Positions 25,564 through 37,290 of a stretch of 64,000 nucleotides of DNA are shown in pieces. The notes under the pieces were generated by a model that was not told the origin of the DNA, ran no database searches, and worked only from the letters and a program-made list of their open reading frames with translations. The position numbers and the translations under genes are program-made. How positions within the stretch are numbered: the stretch's first letter is position 1; every line of letters begins with the position of its first letter. This DNA comes from Augochlora pura (lineage: Eukaryota > Arthropoda > Insecta > Hymenoptera > Halictidae), in NCBI RefSeq assembly GCF_028453695.1, contig NC_135782.1:9362001-9426000 (forward strand). Direction: 5' to 3'.

Positions 25564-28500
25564 AAAACATAAAAAAAATTGTATATTAATATATTGGAAA
25601 TAACTAGAAAATCAAAATATACACGTTATTGAGTCACAAAAATGACTTAGCATTACTCTGTCAATTTATGGAACTTATCATTACTTTGTCAACCGTAAAT
25701 ATTCCAAATAATACAATAAACAAGTCCGCAAACTCTCTGAATATCTTCAGGAAACGTCCTAAAAAGGTCTAAAACTCTGCTCGAAAAACCATTTCGGAGA
25801 TTTAACATTTTTAACGAAGCGTTTCGGTGTGGTCGACTGCGGCGCAGGATTGCAGGGGCTTTTGCAGGGGAAGTTGACGATTAAATATTTTCCATAGGGG
25901 CGGGGTGCGCAAGCGGCGAGACATATCTCATTAATGGTAATCCGCAGCTGACATTTTCTTGTTGACAAAGTTTAGCTCTCTCGGACGGGGCCGAGTTGTC
26001 GACAACATTGTCCAACATGTTCCAGGAGCTCTGCTCTCCGGAGGGATAGTCGGGGAGAACTTCTCCACGAGTAAACTTGTTTAATGAACGAGCAAGGAGT
26101 GTCTGTCCGCGGCCTGGCAAATCGTCGGCCAGCCATGGGAGTCAACGCGCCGGATTGCCGGGCAACGAGATTCGCCTAACTTCGCGCGAATCATAGTCGC
26201 CGAATGGATCTTTTCAAGCAACCCCACCCTCGCGTGTCACGACCCGGGGCTTCCGGTCGGCGGCGATGCCTCGTGGTCCCTTCTCGCAACCGCGCGCGAA
26301 ACTTTATCTAATGGTATTTCGGGCGAGGCGAGGCTATCGGCCACGCGGAAAGGTCGTTGCGGAACCGTTATCTAGCGGTTCGCGGGTTGTTAAGCACATG
26401 TAAGCGGTGGATATAGTAATCGAAAATTGATGCGCCGATAAGGCCGACTTTAGACCTTCTATTTTTCCCCCGACAGCCTTTATGCACTGTGTCACCGATG
26501 GCGCAGAAACCGACCGTTCGCGGAACAAGCGAATGCATTTCTGCTCGAGGTGGTCCGTGGGTGGAACAACGGAAATATAGTTGCTTAGCAAATCGAACAA
26601 AAAATAAGGTTGGCGTCGATTTAATACGTACGAGGACTTTTGGATCGACTTGAAATTAAAGGGTGGCCAATTTTAAAGGAGGCAAGTTTATTCGTAGAAT
26701 TTATTCGAAACGTTATAAGGAAATATTTTTATTTGGAACAGTCGAATGAAATATTATTCGAAAAATAGATTCGAAGAATATATCGAACTATATACTATAA
26801 TATATTATACTATAGAGTATAAGTTTATTCAAAGAAGAATTATTTGATATTAGAAGTATGACTCGTCTACAATATCAAAAGTTTCTTGCACTTTAAGATT
26901 GTTTTAATAGTTGTAACTACTTTAAATGGTAAAATTAAAATTTGATACGGTTATCAATATTTAGATTCGTATGTCTATCAATTATTTAATATATGTATGT
27001 GTAAGCTTAGAACTTTTTAATAGACTTTTTATACGAAATAAGAACGTTCTGCTTCGATTATAAGATACAGGAGCCGAGTACAATTTAACGTCGTTCTCTA
27101 ATAATTTTAATAAGTTCGAGTTTGTACATCAAGATATTTTGCTTTTTCCATTTTGTCATAGTTTTAAATGTCGTCCACCCATTTCTCCCATAAATGCATA
27201 AAATCCACAGTTAGTCTGCTTATCGGTTACATCAAAGTACATTTTTAAACGTGTATACAGGAACATAAAAAAAATATATAAATATTATTTCTTGACAAAA
27301 TCTGGTTTCTAAAAAAATTGTCAACAGTTTATCTTTTATTTAACATATTTACAAAAAGTGCATTGAAAAATATATCGAAGATTTGCTGAATAAAACTATA
27401 AATGGATCGAAGGCGTACGAATTTATATTTCTGTCAAAAGTGTCCGTCGCTCGACGGTTGATACTTAAAAGATTCTATCGCGAATACAAAATTCCGAGAA
27501 CGCCGGAAATCTGTTACGAAGTTCGCGGCTGAGACGGGCTTTGTACAAGACGCAATTAAAAATCCATGGAAAACGGAGCACCGACGAGATAGAGACGCGC
27601 ACAGTTCGCGACGATTTATGCATTCCGCGGCGGTGGGCGACACGATTAAACGTGCCGGGGAATAATTCAGACGTGAGTCGCGCGGCGCTGTTATTGCGGC
27701 CGCTCTAAACCGAAACACCGTAAAAATTGAAACTGCGGCAGGGTTACGCGTTTATTAAGGTCGCGCGGCCGGCTTTGTACGTTCCGCACGTAACCGTGAA
27801 CCCGTAAAGTCACTCCTACTGAAATAAAGGACACGGGGGGGGCAGGCATCCTTTTACTGCTGACGATTCCATTCCGACACGGTTGCAGGCTCGCGTCGTC
27901 GCTTACCATTTTCTTTCCACCGTTTAAGGAGACCGTAAATGTCGCATAAACGCCGAAGCTGGCTAATTACATCATCGACGGACCGACTGCAACGGAATTA
28001 AGCGCGTCGGCTTCCCTATCTGCTTCGCTTCCGGACGCATTCGATCGAATTTGCCTGCGCGTTTAACGACTTGTCAGAAAGCTGCTATTTTAAAGCTTGT
28101 TGTCCATTTGTCAGCTTGCGCTATGATTTCCAACGTAATTTCTATGATTGCCTTATTTTTATTAATTTTCCTGACAGTACGAGACCATTTTTGTTTCTTT
28201 TTGCGTAATGGATCTGGTCCGTTTTCAGATATAATTAACTCTTTCATTGTTTTATTCTGTTTAATTTTGGAGAGTAAAATTTAACATCTTGTTCGATAAA
28301 TATTCAGTGTTTTCTTTTATTTTCGTTTCTACACTTTGATGCCGGAATAAGCTTTACTGTTTAATTTATTTAATTTTATATAACGAGAGTGGAACGAGAC
28401 GCGAGAGTAATTAGAATTTGATCGAATGAGGTTTCTGTTAAAACAAACCTTTTTAATTATTAAAGCGGTGTATACACTAACGGCTCAACTATTATTCGAG

Positions 28501-29297
28501 TTATTTACGTTATCTCTTTAATGGAATTGAAATCGCATACTTTCGAACGCGTGACAACCCCTGTAACTGTTCCTACTGAGAATAATCGATGGAAGCTACA
28601 AAAATCGAAAATAATCTAGAAATTTATAGAAACCAATCTATCCAGTTTGCAAACAATCGCGACGCGGAAAGAAACAGAGCTAGACTCCGTCGACGGGGAA
28701 GATGATTAAAAAGGAGTTCGCGGTATTTTACCTCGATCGCCGGCCGCGTCGAAGCATATTCATGGGGAAAATTTCCGCCGCGGTGGCGACGGCGACTAAA
28801 ATAGGGTATTTCACTTTGAAATTGCATGGGGCCGACGTTTCACACGCGGGCGCGAAGTAATTAAAAATCGTCCATTATAATAGGGCGCAACCGGTTCGAA
28901 GTGCGGGAGCGTATTTAAATTACTACCTGGTAATTTGAAGTTGTTCGAGACTTGTTGAAAGTTGTTCGAGATATACGGCCGAAACTATTTGAGTTTCAGG
29001 TGAATACATGTTTGAATTTGAATTCGAATCGAAATGTTGAAGTTCTGAATGAATATTGATTCCCGAGGTCTACGTATATATTGACTTGTAGCCGCGGTTG
29101 CATCAAAACTGATTAGTTCCGCCGCGGTATATGATTTCGCGCGACTCGGCGCATCTCGAATCTAACGCCTCGAATAAACAGCGACTGGGTTTTCGGAGAC
29201 AATGTTCGACTAATAACATTCGTTTCTTCGTGGGTGCATTTATTAAGTTATCGCAAGATTCTTAGATTGATTAGAACAATTTTAAACAGTCAACGAA
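25564..29297. other. non-coding: GC-rich patches (25800-26600; 27430-28030) and AT-rich DNA
   Basis: Short open frames in the GC-rich parts carry no known motif. Nothing else is supported. Confidence 0.4.
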
Positions 29298-30115
29298 TTA
29301 ACACTGTCGGCGCCTATTGGCGTCCGAAACATGTTGTCATCCCAGTACTGTAGACGCCAATAGGCGGCCAGATCAAATTTTGCCTGTTTCGTCCATTAGA
29401 TATTGTAGAAAAAGCTTAAAATTAATGTTCACTTCAAGTAATATTGTTTTAACCCTTAAATGCATAGAGTCCCAAAAATGAATCAATAACTTTTTGCGCG
29501 GATACCCGACAACAGTTTTGATATCGATACATTTGGCTGAATGGCAGTGATTCCTTTGTCCATTGACTTATCAAAAATTAACTAAAATAATGACATTTGA
29601 CTTCAATATTTGTATCTTTCTGACGTTATACCAATTGGCGCGCATTTTTGATAGCGGGTTCATTTACGTACTTTTGGAAGTGGATTATTTAGAAATATTT
29701 TGGTGTATTCGTTAAACAAAAAATATTTTCTAAAGGTAAGGTTTCTTTTTTAAGGAAACGACTGCTTCAATCTCTTTCATACTAACTAAAGAATTTTTAT
29801 GTCTATTTTGCATAGTGTACCAAAAATGAATCATTAATATTTTTCAATAAAAACCCTATAAGATATGACTTATAATTTTTTTTAATATTTTTCCCGATTT
29901 CCACTCATTTGAAATATTGTAACCCTAATTTTTAAATAAAATTCATTAATTCATGCATTTAAGGGTTAATGTAATAGAATTCAGTATATTGAATATTTTA
30001 ATATACTTCTTCAGAAAAACGAAAAACTTCACCGTACCCAGCGGACGTCGCGACTTAATTCGTGGTCGTACCGTAGGCCGGTGCATGCCAAAGTCTGCCG
30101 TAGCCAAAGGGTTAA
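29298..30115 (-). mobile_element. TTAA-type element, family B copy 1, interrupted by a family F element
   Basis: The right end is CGTAGCCAAAGGGTTAA; the left end is eroded (TTAACACTGTCGGCGCC). It matches the reverse complement of the copy at 38323-38643 on both sides of a 521-bp insertion. Shared landmarks include GCCTATTGGCGTCCGAAACA, AGCTTAAAATTAATGTTCAC and TGTAATAGAATTCAGTAT. Confidence 0.8.
29449..29969. mobile_element. piggyBac-like MITE, family F, 521 bp (nested)
   Basis: The ends read TTAACCCTTAAATGCAT inward on both sides. The subterminal motif ACCAAAAATGAATCA.TAA recurs at 29468-29490 (as CCCAAAAATGAATCAATAA) and 29818-29837. It is inserted in a family B element at a TTAA that is uninterrupted at 38460-38463. 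Confidence 0.85.
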
Positions 30116-30719
30116 AATAATTAGGGGTAATCGACGTATTATTCTTAACTGGTTGAGATTGCTAAAGGAAGAATTAATTTCTTGCGTTATTAATTCCTTT
30201 CGAAGTTATGTTATTTAACTTCGACTTTCACTTTTGTGTTATAATATTCTGTCGGATTCGTTATAAAGATTTGGAACATGATCTGTTAAATACAGATGCT
30301 ATTCGCGGCTTTTGAATCGAATGAAAATTCTACCCTCTCACATTGTCAATATTTAAACATTGAAGCAGAGGTTGGGAAACATGAATAGGTAGGAACTCAT
30401 TAGTGAAAGATGTATGCAAGAGATTGGCACAATGTGTTCATTATAATATATGTATCGACAGTTGTATTCACATAAATATCATTCTACTGTTGTGAAATTT
30501 TATACTAATTAATATATAACAGATACTGCGTTCCTATTCATATATTTTAACAGGTACCTTACAGTATGAAAAGCCAAACAAATGCGTTAATGATAATAAA
30601 AAAAGACCATTTTTGATTATCGCTTTTAAAAAGACAACTTTTACCTCTCGATTTACTTTGACTTCTAGATGTCGAGAACGTAATAGCCTGCCTTGATATA
30701 GGAAAAATTACGTACATAT

Positions 30720-30966
30720 TGTTACGAATATGGGTCGAGATTATCGATATCAGTTTGGATATCGATATATTAAGTTGAATGATGTTGGTTGCAGCGTCGT
30801 TTTGGTAACGACGATATAACAGGAATAGGGGAGAGTCGGATAGACTACAATAAGAGTAGACGTGGCACGCGTCCCTCCTCTCGAAATAAAGATTATTGTT
30901 CGTCGTTAATATACGAGAGAGTGTCTTTTTGTATAATGCTGCGACTACGCGGGCGTCCACGTAACA
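30720..30966 (+). mobile_element. solo LTR of a retrotransposon, 247 bp
   Basis: The segment starts TGTTACG and ends CGTAACA, a perfect 7-bp TG...CA inverted end of LTR type. It is flanked by ATAT on both sides (30716-30719, 30967-30970), fitting a 4-bp target duplication as made by many Ty3/gypsy-like elements. AATAAA at about 30890 would serve as the poly(A) signal in plus orientation. No internal retroviral sequence or second LTR is nearby, so this is a solo LTR left by recombination. Superfamily is inferred. Confidence 0.65.
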
Positions 30967-32306
30967 ATATATAATAAATTGTGAAGTCTTATAATGGAAA
31001 GGCTTAAATGCATATTTATCACCCACTACCGAAGCAAAAGACATTAATATAGCATAGCACAGTCTAATAAATACTTCTAACACACTCAAACCCTGTGCTT
31101 TTCGATATTTCTGAAAATTTTTGATCCACGTTCCTATCGCAGTCACTGCGAACATGCTGGCCAAGCCGGAATTTCGAGCAAAAATTGATCCACCTGTGAA
31201 TATACTCGATCCTCGAACGCAGATCCGAATAATTCACTGACCGTGGCAGAATTTCCCTCGGCACAAGTGTCGGTCGAACCGGACGTCGCGCGGCGAGCAT
31301 AGTTCCACGGCGCCGAGATCCAAAAGCAGGAACATCTCGGAGTGTACGCCAAAAAAGGAAAAAAAGAGAGAGAGAGAGCAGAGGAGAAGGAAGAGGGTGC
31401 GCGCAGACGTCGGTGAATACGTCAGGAGCGGTTCGAGTGAAATTTTACGGCGCGAAACGTATTTAAACGAGCGGGCAGCAGGAGGCACGAGCGGAACAAG
31501 TGGGACCGTATATCAAGCGTCAGAGAAGAAATTTTCATAGCTCATTACCGCGTGTCGACGCGTGCAAAAGGGGAATCGTAGGACGGCACAGGGAGGGGTC
31601 GGCGGCGATAAAAGAAAGAAAATGGCCATCCTTTGAAGTCGCGGGCCCGGATCTGCGAGGCCGCTTTTCAAATTGTACCGGGGCGAAAATGCTCGAGACG
31701 TAACCGGATCCTTTCACGTGACAAAACCAGAATAACACTTAACAGGCGTGTTTATGGTGAAAAAGGGACGGCGGACGGGATACGTCGTGGCTGCGCTGGG
31801 ACACGAGTGACGAGGAGGAGGAGGAGGAGGAGGGGGGATAGGTGTTCGGCGGAATAGAGAAAGCGACCTGTCCGTGGCAAAGTTCTCATTTCACGGGTAT
31901 CAAAAGGGCCGCAGGTGGTGTCTGCCGCTCGCCTTCCGCGCCATTGACAGGCCGGATCCTTTTGTTTCTCGCTATAAATCAATATCCGCAGATTGCTGCT
32001 GTCGCGGCGTACGGCGGCCCGACGTGGATTAAAACGAGGGTGTTGATCTTTTTCGGATAGCCGGCGAGGAGACACGACGGCGAAAAATTGCCGGCTGCGC
32101 TCTTTAACCGCGCTGCCCGGCGCCCGGCCAGCTATTTCCGTTTGTCGAGTCAATTTTCTAGCCCCGACGGAGAACCAATTAACCCTCGCGAGAACGTTGT
32201 TCAATTTTCGACCAAGGACTACTCTCGTTGTCACGATTTTTTCGGGGACGACGTCGACGACGTTGTTACGTATTTGAATTTTTCACGGTACAGTTGACAT
32301 AATATG
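30967..32306. other. GC-rich non-coding stretch with GAG microsatellite
   Basis: Overlapping frames on both strands (31064-32297) are unrecognised. The longer minus frame 30559-31164 runs through the solo LTR and is therefore not a gene. Confidence 0.4.
31806..31838. repeat. (GAG)n microsatellite followed by GGGGGG
   Basis: Eight to nine GAG units in a GC-rich stretch. Confidence 0.85.
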
Positions 32307-32308
32307 TA

Positions 32309-32851
32309 ACACTGTGAACAAAAGGTAACGTGAATTTGTTTATAAAATGTAAATTCTTCATTTATTTATTTTTTCCTAGGTTGGTAGGACTGTCTATAAC
32401 ATTTGCCAAGCGTCTGTTTGTCAAAAAGTTTAATTATCTCCGAGTTACATGTGTTTTTGTAAACAAGCAAAAGTCATCACGATGATGCACCATGTCATAA
32501 TGCATTGGTTCTTCGCGACTTTTTTGCCAAAAACTCGACTCGTATTGTTCCGCAACCACCGTATTCGCCTGATTTGGCTGCGTGCGAATTCTGGCTATTC
32601 AACAAACTCAAAAGGCCAATGCGGGGACGCCGTTTTGACACGATCGAGGAGATAAAAACCGAATCGAAGAAGGCCTTGAAGGCTATACCGGAAAAAGAGT
32701 ATTCCGACTGTTTTGAGGACTGGAAAAAGCGTTGGCAAAAGTGCGTTTCATCGGACGGGGATTACTTTGAAGGGGATGAAATTGATTTGTAATAATAAAT
32801 AAAGAATTTACATTTTATAAACAAATTCACCTTACTTTTTGTTCACAGTAG
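32309..32851 (+). mobile_element. internally deleted mariner element, ~543 bp
   Basis: Terminal inverted repeats of about 60 bp are present: CTGTGAACAAAAGGTAACG at the left, and its near-complement ending TTTTTGTTCACAG at the right. Both continue with GTGAATTTGTTTATAAAATG. TA at 32307-32308 and 32852-32853 fits a TA target duplication. The left end keeps untranslated leader sequence. A deletion junction near 32455-32475 then leads straight into the last quarter of a mariner transposase. It is non-autonomous. Confidence 0.85.
32463..32792 (+). pseudogene. mariner transposase C-terminal remnant (DD34D type)
   Basis: In frame from about 32463 (just after a TAA) the sequence reads HHDDAPCHNALVLRDFFAKN, the region of the second catalytic Asp. 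PPYSPDLAACEFWLF follows with the third catalytic Asp, then the mariner tail KLKRPMRGRRFDTIEEIK, ALKAIPEKEYSDCFEDWKKR and GDYFEGDEIDL, ending at a TAA. The first catalytic Asp, the DNA-binding domain and more than half of the protein are missing through the internal deletion, so no active enzyme can result. The remaining frame is intact, so the deletion may be fairly recent. Confidence 0.9.
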
Positions 32852-32853
32852 TA

Positions 32854-34863
32854 TATACAGGTTTTTCAGGAAATGAAAATGTAAAATAGCGAAATATAAT
32901 AAAGGTAGAATTAATATGTAATAAAATGTACACGTATGTACGATGTGTACAATTTAGATACAATTAATTAAATTTATAGTAAGTATATTTGCATGCTCAT
33001 ATATTTTCTTATTCTATATTGTATATGTATAATATAATTATATATGTTTGTATATCATTTCTGTTCAATAAAGCCTTTAGTACAGACTAATCTTTAAAAA
33101 CACAAAAACATTATACTATCATGTTATCAGTTAACTCTGTTTTTAAATTTATTAAAACGCAAAATCCTTGAATATCAGGATTTTAAAATAAATGGACTTA
33201 GGAATATTATCATTATTGTATTGATAAAATGATTTCACGAAAGAATGGATGAATTTAAAATATGTAGTAAAACAAGTATAAAAATATACAAATACGCATA
33301 CTAGAAATTATACACCACATTATTCTTTGATCATTTTTAGAAAATTCGAATAATTCGATTAGTATACGTCGTTTGTCTTCTATATAATTATCTATTCATT
33401 TAAAATAAAAAGACAACAATCGAGAACATTTTAAACACTTGATTAAAAGAGACAATAATCTCCACATATATATGGACAATAACGTCCATAGTTCAACAAA
33501 TTATTTGGATCTAAAACGTAACAATTTTATCCAAAATTATTATTATTAGATTGCAAATTATGAAGCTTCTATCGTGTACAGGTTATTTCTCTTTTTCATC
33601 CTACTCTTATCAACCCCACAGGTCAGCTGGTTAAAAGCTTATTAATTGGCTGCCGATAAATAAAGTGTTAATTAATTTGTTTCGGTGTTGCCGGCTGATT
33701 CTGTTTGTCGGGTTCCCGAATTTTTTTGGACGCTCGATGCTCGCAGTTTGAACAGTGTTCAAAAATGTCGATGGTTGATTGCCGGGTATTGTGCACGGTG
33801 ACGCGCTTAATTGCTCTAATTAGGGAAACTGAAACGAACGCGTGAAAGCGGAAACGCTGTTTAATAGGATTTTGATGAAAGACCGAGCGAACGCAATGAA
33901 AGCCTCGCGCAAATTCACATTTTCTTGGATTATTTTACGGGAAATAAAGGGGGAATTTCTGTCATGATTAAAGGGATTCTCGCGGCAAGGGCAAAGCGAA
34001 AATGTCATTAACAGATCAGCAGCCGCAAATGTCCATGAAAATTGAAGCAATTTCCTTCGACAGGCAATCACCGGAAAGAAAAGCTCGAAGCACGTCTTGG
34101 CAACAAGTCCTTTAGCATCGTATAAATGTTAACGAAATCAATTTCGCTCGTTATCGAAAGAAGAAACGTCGACGCTTCGATGAATCAATTTTTCCACGAG
34201 TTCTCTCATTTTCTTTTTTTTATTTTTGTTAGCGAGAACCGCGCGTGGATCTGCGTTTTAGCGATAAAATGAAAAGTTTGTAGGCTTGAGAGAGCGCAGA
34301 ATTGGGAATCAAATTATTATTATACATCGTGGTGCAAAAGTGGCCGCAAGCTTCACAAGCAGCTGTAACTTAGCAAGAAGCTCGTTACATTCTTCCCGTA
34401 CTCTTTGTGGAAAGTTGTTGGCATAACTCCGAGCTAATTAATGAAGCAGGCCGGGCACTCGCCGCAGCTATAACCAAGAACTTTGACAGCGTCATCGTTG
34501 GATACCAGTTACGAACCGCCGTCGGACTGGTGTGAGAATACGTAGACTGTTTCGGGCCAGTCGCCGCAAAATCTCGATGAAATTTATAATATTTTAAGGG
34601 CACGCGTTCTGTGCAATCGCTTGGCATACTTTCTAACAAATTGTGTTGGAAAATTCGCTCAATTCTTCCACCTGGGTGACGACAAATCATCTTACCTTCC
34701 TCTAAAACTGTACTATAATTGTATGACCAAACTTGTTAAATTAACATCCACTTTTATTTTGCATTACATTTCGACTAATAATGATCTTTTTGCCCGTTTA
34801 AATAACTCCACGCATTCGTTTTCAACGACCTTTATCTGTCACTCCAGAACCGTAAATCAATTG
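32854..34863. other. AT-rich DNA; possible decayed coding relic at 34385-34740
   Basis: On the minus strand 34385-34690 reads NLLESMPSDC, reminiscent of the Tc1 transposase C-terminal box (LFESMPRR in the intact copy), but the resemblance is short. The rest is AT-rich and featureless. Confidence 0.3.
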
Positions 34864-34925
34864 TTAACCCTTTGCGGTTGTATGCCTACTCTCAGCCACC
34901 AAAGCTATTTATTTCTTTTATTTTT
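34864..34925. mobile_element. solitary TTAA-element end (family M, A-like)
   Basis: TTAACCCTTTGCGGTTGTAT is followed by CTACTCTCAGCCACCAAAG, loosely like the start of family A. No matching right end was found before the next element at 35089, so this is a truncated relic; the right boundary given is approximate. Confidence 0.4.
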
Positions 34926-35088
34926 GCATAAAATTTAAACATATTATTGCGTTATATATCTATAAATTTAATACGACTGTAAAAGATTAAATTGTTTTAT
35001 ATTATTAATAAATTCCTACATCAGACAGAAAGTTTAGATTCATTAAATATCATCTATTACTATCTATCGATAGATAGTAAAATCTCGC

Positions 35089-35614
35089 TTTAACCCTTAG
35101 TAGCCTGATTTACGAAAGTGATTTTTTTTAATATTACTGTGTTTGCTTGAGGGTCTAGATGAAGGGAAAAATAGCTAAAAAAATCAGAATATTTATTTTA
35201 CATATTTATTTAGAAAAAAAACCAGGTATCAATTTTGATACTTCAGGCATTAAGGCCATAAAGAAATCAGATATACCTATGCACTCGCAAAAAATAATTA
35301 TATCATAGCGAAAATAATATATTCACTTACCTCAAAAGTATTTATATTCTTCAGAAAAAGAAAATATATCAAATTTGTATTCAACAAAACTTTTAGTAAA
35401 ATGTGTTTACTTGTTCACTTTGCCGCGCAAGTAATATGTCATAGATAAAATAAAACAATAATGACATTAGATTTTTTTTTTAATTTCGTTGGGAAGAATA
35501 TTATACAACAGTAAAATACGTACAGCCAACCTATAAAAAAAAACTAATAGTAATGTGAACATTCGGTTTAAAAGATTGGTATCAAAATTGAAACTCTAGG
35601 TTATTAAGGGTTAA
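35089..35614. mobile_element. piggyBac-like MITE, family G, 526 bp
   Basis: Ends are TTAACCCTTAGTAGCCTGAT and, from the right, TTAACCCTTAATAACCTAGA. GGTATCAATTTTGATAC near the left end recurs as TTGGTATCAAAATTG near the right end. Confidence 0.75.
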
Positions 35615-36309
35615 TGTAAGAGATGAGAATGGCACACATATTTCGTAAATTATGCTCCGAATCTTCGTAATGAGACCGACACGATACTATACAGGAAAGT
35701 GTTAAACTATTTGAACGTCGCGATACGAGCCGCGAAATTCTCGGGACGGGTTACAACAAACTTGTTTACGAGCGATTTGAGTCTGAACGGGCCTCGACCA
35801 CGTTTCCCTCGGTTCCCTTTCCCTTCTGTTCAACGGATCGATACGTTTTCAGCGTGACACGGCTGAGCCGGTGAAACGTGTCGGAAAACTCGCGGCATCT
35901 TCGCGGAAGCCGCCGATAAATCTTGATTCCGGGGCATTGATATGCAGCTCAGGCAAATGCTTCACCGGCGGTTGTAGGCGCGACTCGGATCGATGGATCA
36001 CCGAGCCGAGATAATTTCGATCGTGTCCGCTACCACCTCGGACCCGAATTGTGTCTTTCCATGCCTCCCGAGTAACCGACCACTTTGGATCAGTTACCCG
36101 ATGGGATCTGCGATCAACGAGCGCGTAAACTAGCTATTTTGAAAGATCTTGATAAGGACTTAAATAATCCAATGAAACCAACGTTGCAGATTTTATGCAT
36201 ACACGATGAAAATGAATGGGTCAAATGTTAAACAATGAAATACATTTACCAGCCTTCAGGATGTTCTTACCCTTTTAATCTCGTTATATAAATTATTAAA
36301 AGAGGTAGT
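35615..36309. other. non-coding, GC-rich 35690-36120
   Basis: No recognisable gene or repeat. Confidence 0.4.
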
Positions 36310-36575
36310 ATATTTTAATTTTAACTTTGCTTACTGCTATTGATTTAGAATAGTTTTGTTTCAATTTTATTTCTTATATTCGAAAGTTTTATTGCAATTT
36401 TGTTTCACACCTCTCTTCATTTTGATTTTAACTTCGTTCCTTACTGCTGACATAGAGAACAATTTTATTTTAACTTTGTTCCATAATATTGACGTAGACA
36501 AATTTCATTTTCACTTTGTTTTTCACCGCTGATTTAGAACATTTTTGTATTAACTTTGTCTTTTATCGCTGACAT
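36310..36575. repeat. ~55-bp degenerate tandem repeat
   Basis: Units of the type ATTTTAACTTTGTT...TACTGCTGA(C/T)...TAGA recur about five times with heavy divergence. Confidence 0.6.
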
Positions 36576-36637
36576 TGATTCATGTATTTTTTAACACGTG
36601 CCACATGTACTACCGATGGTACATGCTTACATGTTAT

Positions 36638-36881
36638 TTAATGCGTTGAGCGCCGCGTCACCCAAATATGGGTGACACTAATTTTTGACCAATCTTGAAA
36701 ATTCATTTTTATTGTAATATATTCGAATAAATTGAATTTGTCTAGAACATTTCGAATGCGAAAGAGTTCTAATACCATCCCTTATAACAAATATTAACTT
36801 TCTATGCTTCGCTTTAATTAATTAAATTGTTTTAACTGTGTGAGTATTTTAGTGGTCGATTGTCGGCAGTCAACGTGTTCA
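36638..36881. mobile_element. TTAA-type element, family J copy 1, 244 bp
   Basis: The left end is TTAATGCGTTGAGCGCCGCG. The right end read inward is TGAACACGTTGACTGCCG, with one substitution in the TTAA. It contains AAATATGGGTGACACTAATTTTTGACC, also found inverted at 39230-39268. A 47-bp stub starting TTAACACGTGCCACATGTAC (36591) abuts its left TTAA and may be a further eroded element. Confidence 0.65.
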
Positions 36882-36954
36882 TGCGCTGCAGAAACAGTTT
36901 AGAATAAACTTAGGACTAAAGAAGGGTTATGATAATTTTCTTTTATTGTTATTT

Positions 36955-37290
36955 ATACGATAATCAATAATTGCGTATAATATACAGTTTTAGGAGAATA
37001 TTTAATAGCCAGTGAAGAGTCGAATAAATATAATAAATATAATAATACCTCGGCACGGTTAAAATATTGCGATACTATATATGTACAATAATTAATAATT
37101 ACGTATAATATAACAAGGTTCAATAAAATATCAAATGCTCGGCGTAAAGAGTCGAATAAACATATCTCGACATAGTTAAAATATTGCAGTAGTATATATA
37201 TACAATAATTAACAATTACGTATAATATAGCAAGTTTTATTAAAATATCAAACGGCCAGGGAAGAGTCAAATAAATATATCTCAGAACAG
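36955..37290. repeat. ~120-bp tandem repeat, about 2.7 units
   Basis: ACAATAATTAAYAATTACGT begins units near 36957, 37086 and 37202. Each is followed by GTATAATATA, then GAAGAGTCRAATAAA. A minus-strand 142-codon frame across it is repetitive and hydrophobic only because the DNA is repetitive. Confidence 0.8.

Noticed and set aside
30559..31164. 201-codon minus-strand frame starting MASMFAVTAIGTW
   Set aside because: It runs straight through the solo LTR at 30720-30966, and its LTR part is composed of LTR sequence; no domain is recognisable.
34621..34938. 105-codon plus frame across the family M element end
   Set aside because: It spans a TTAA element terminus and AT-rich DNA with no domain.
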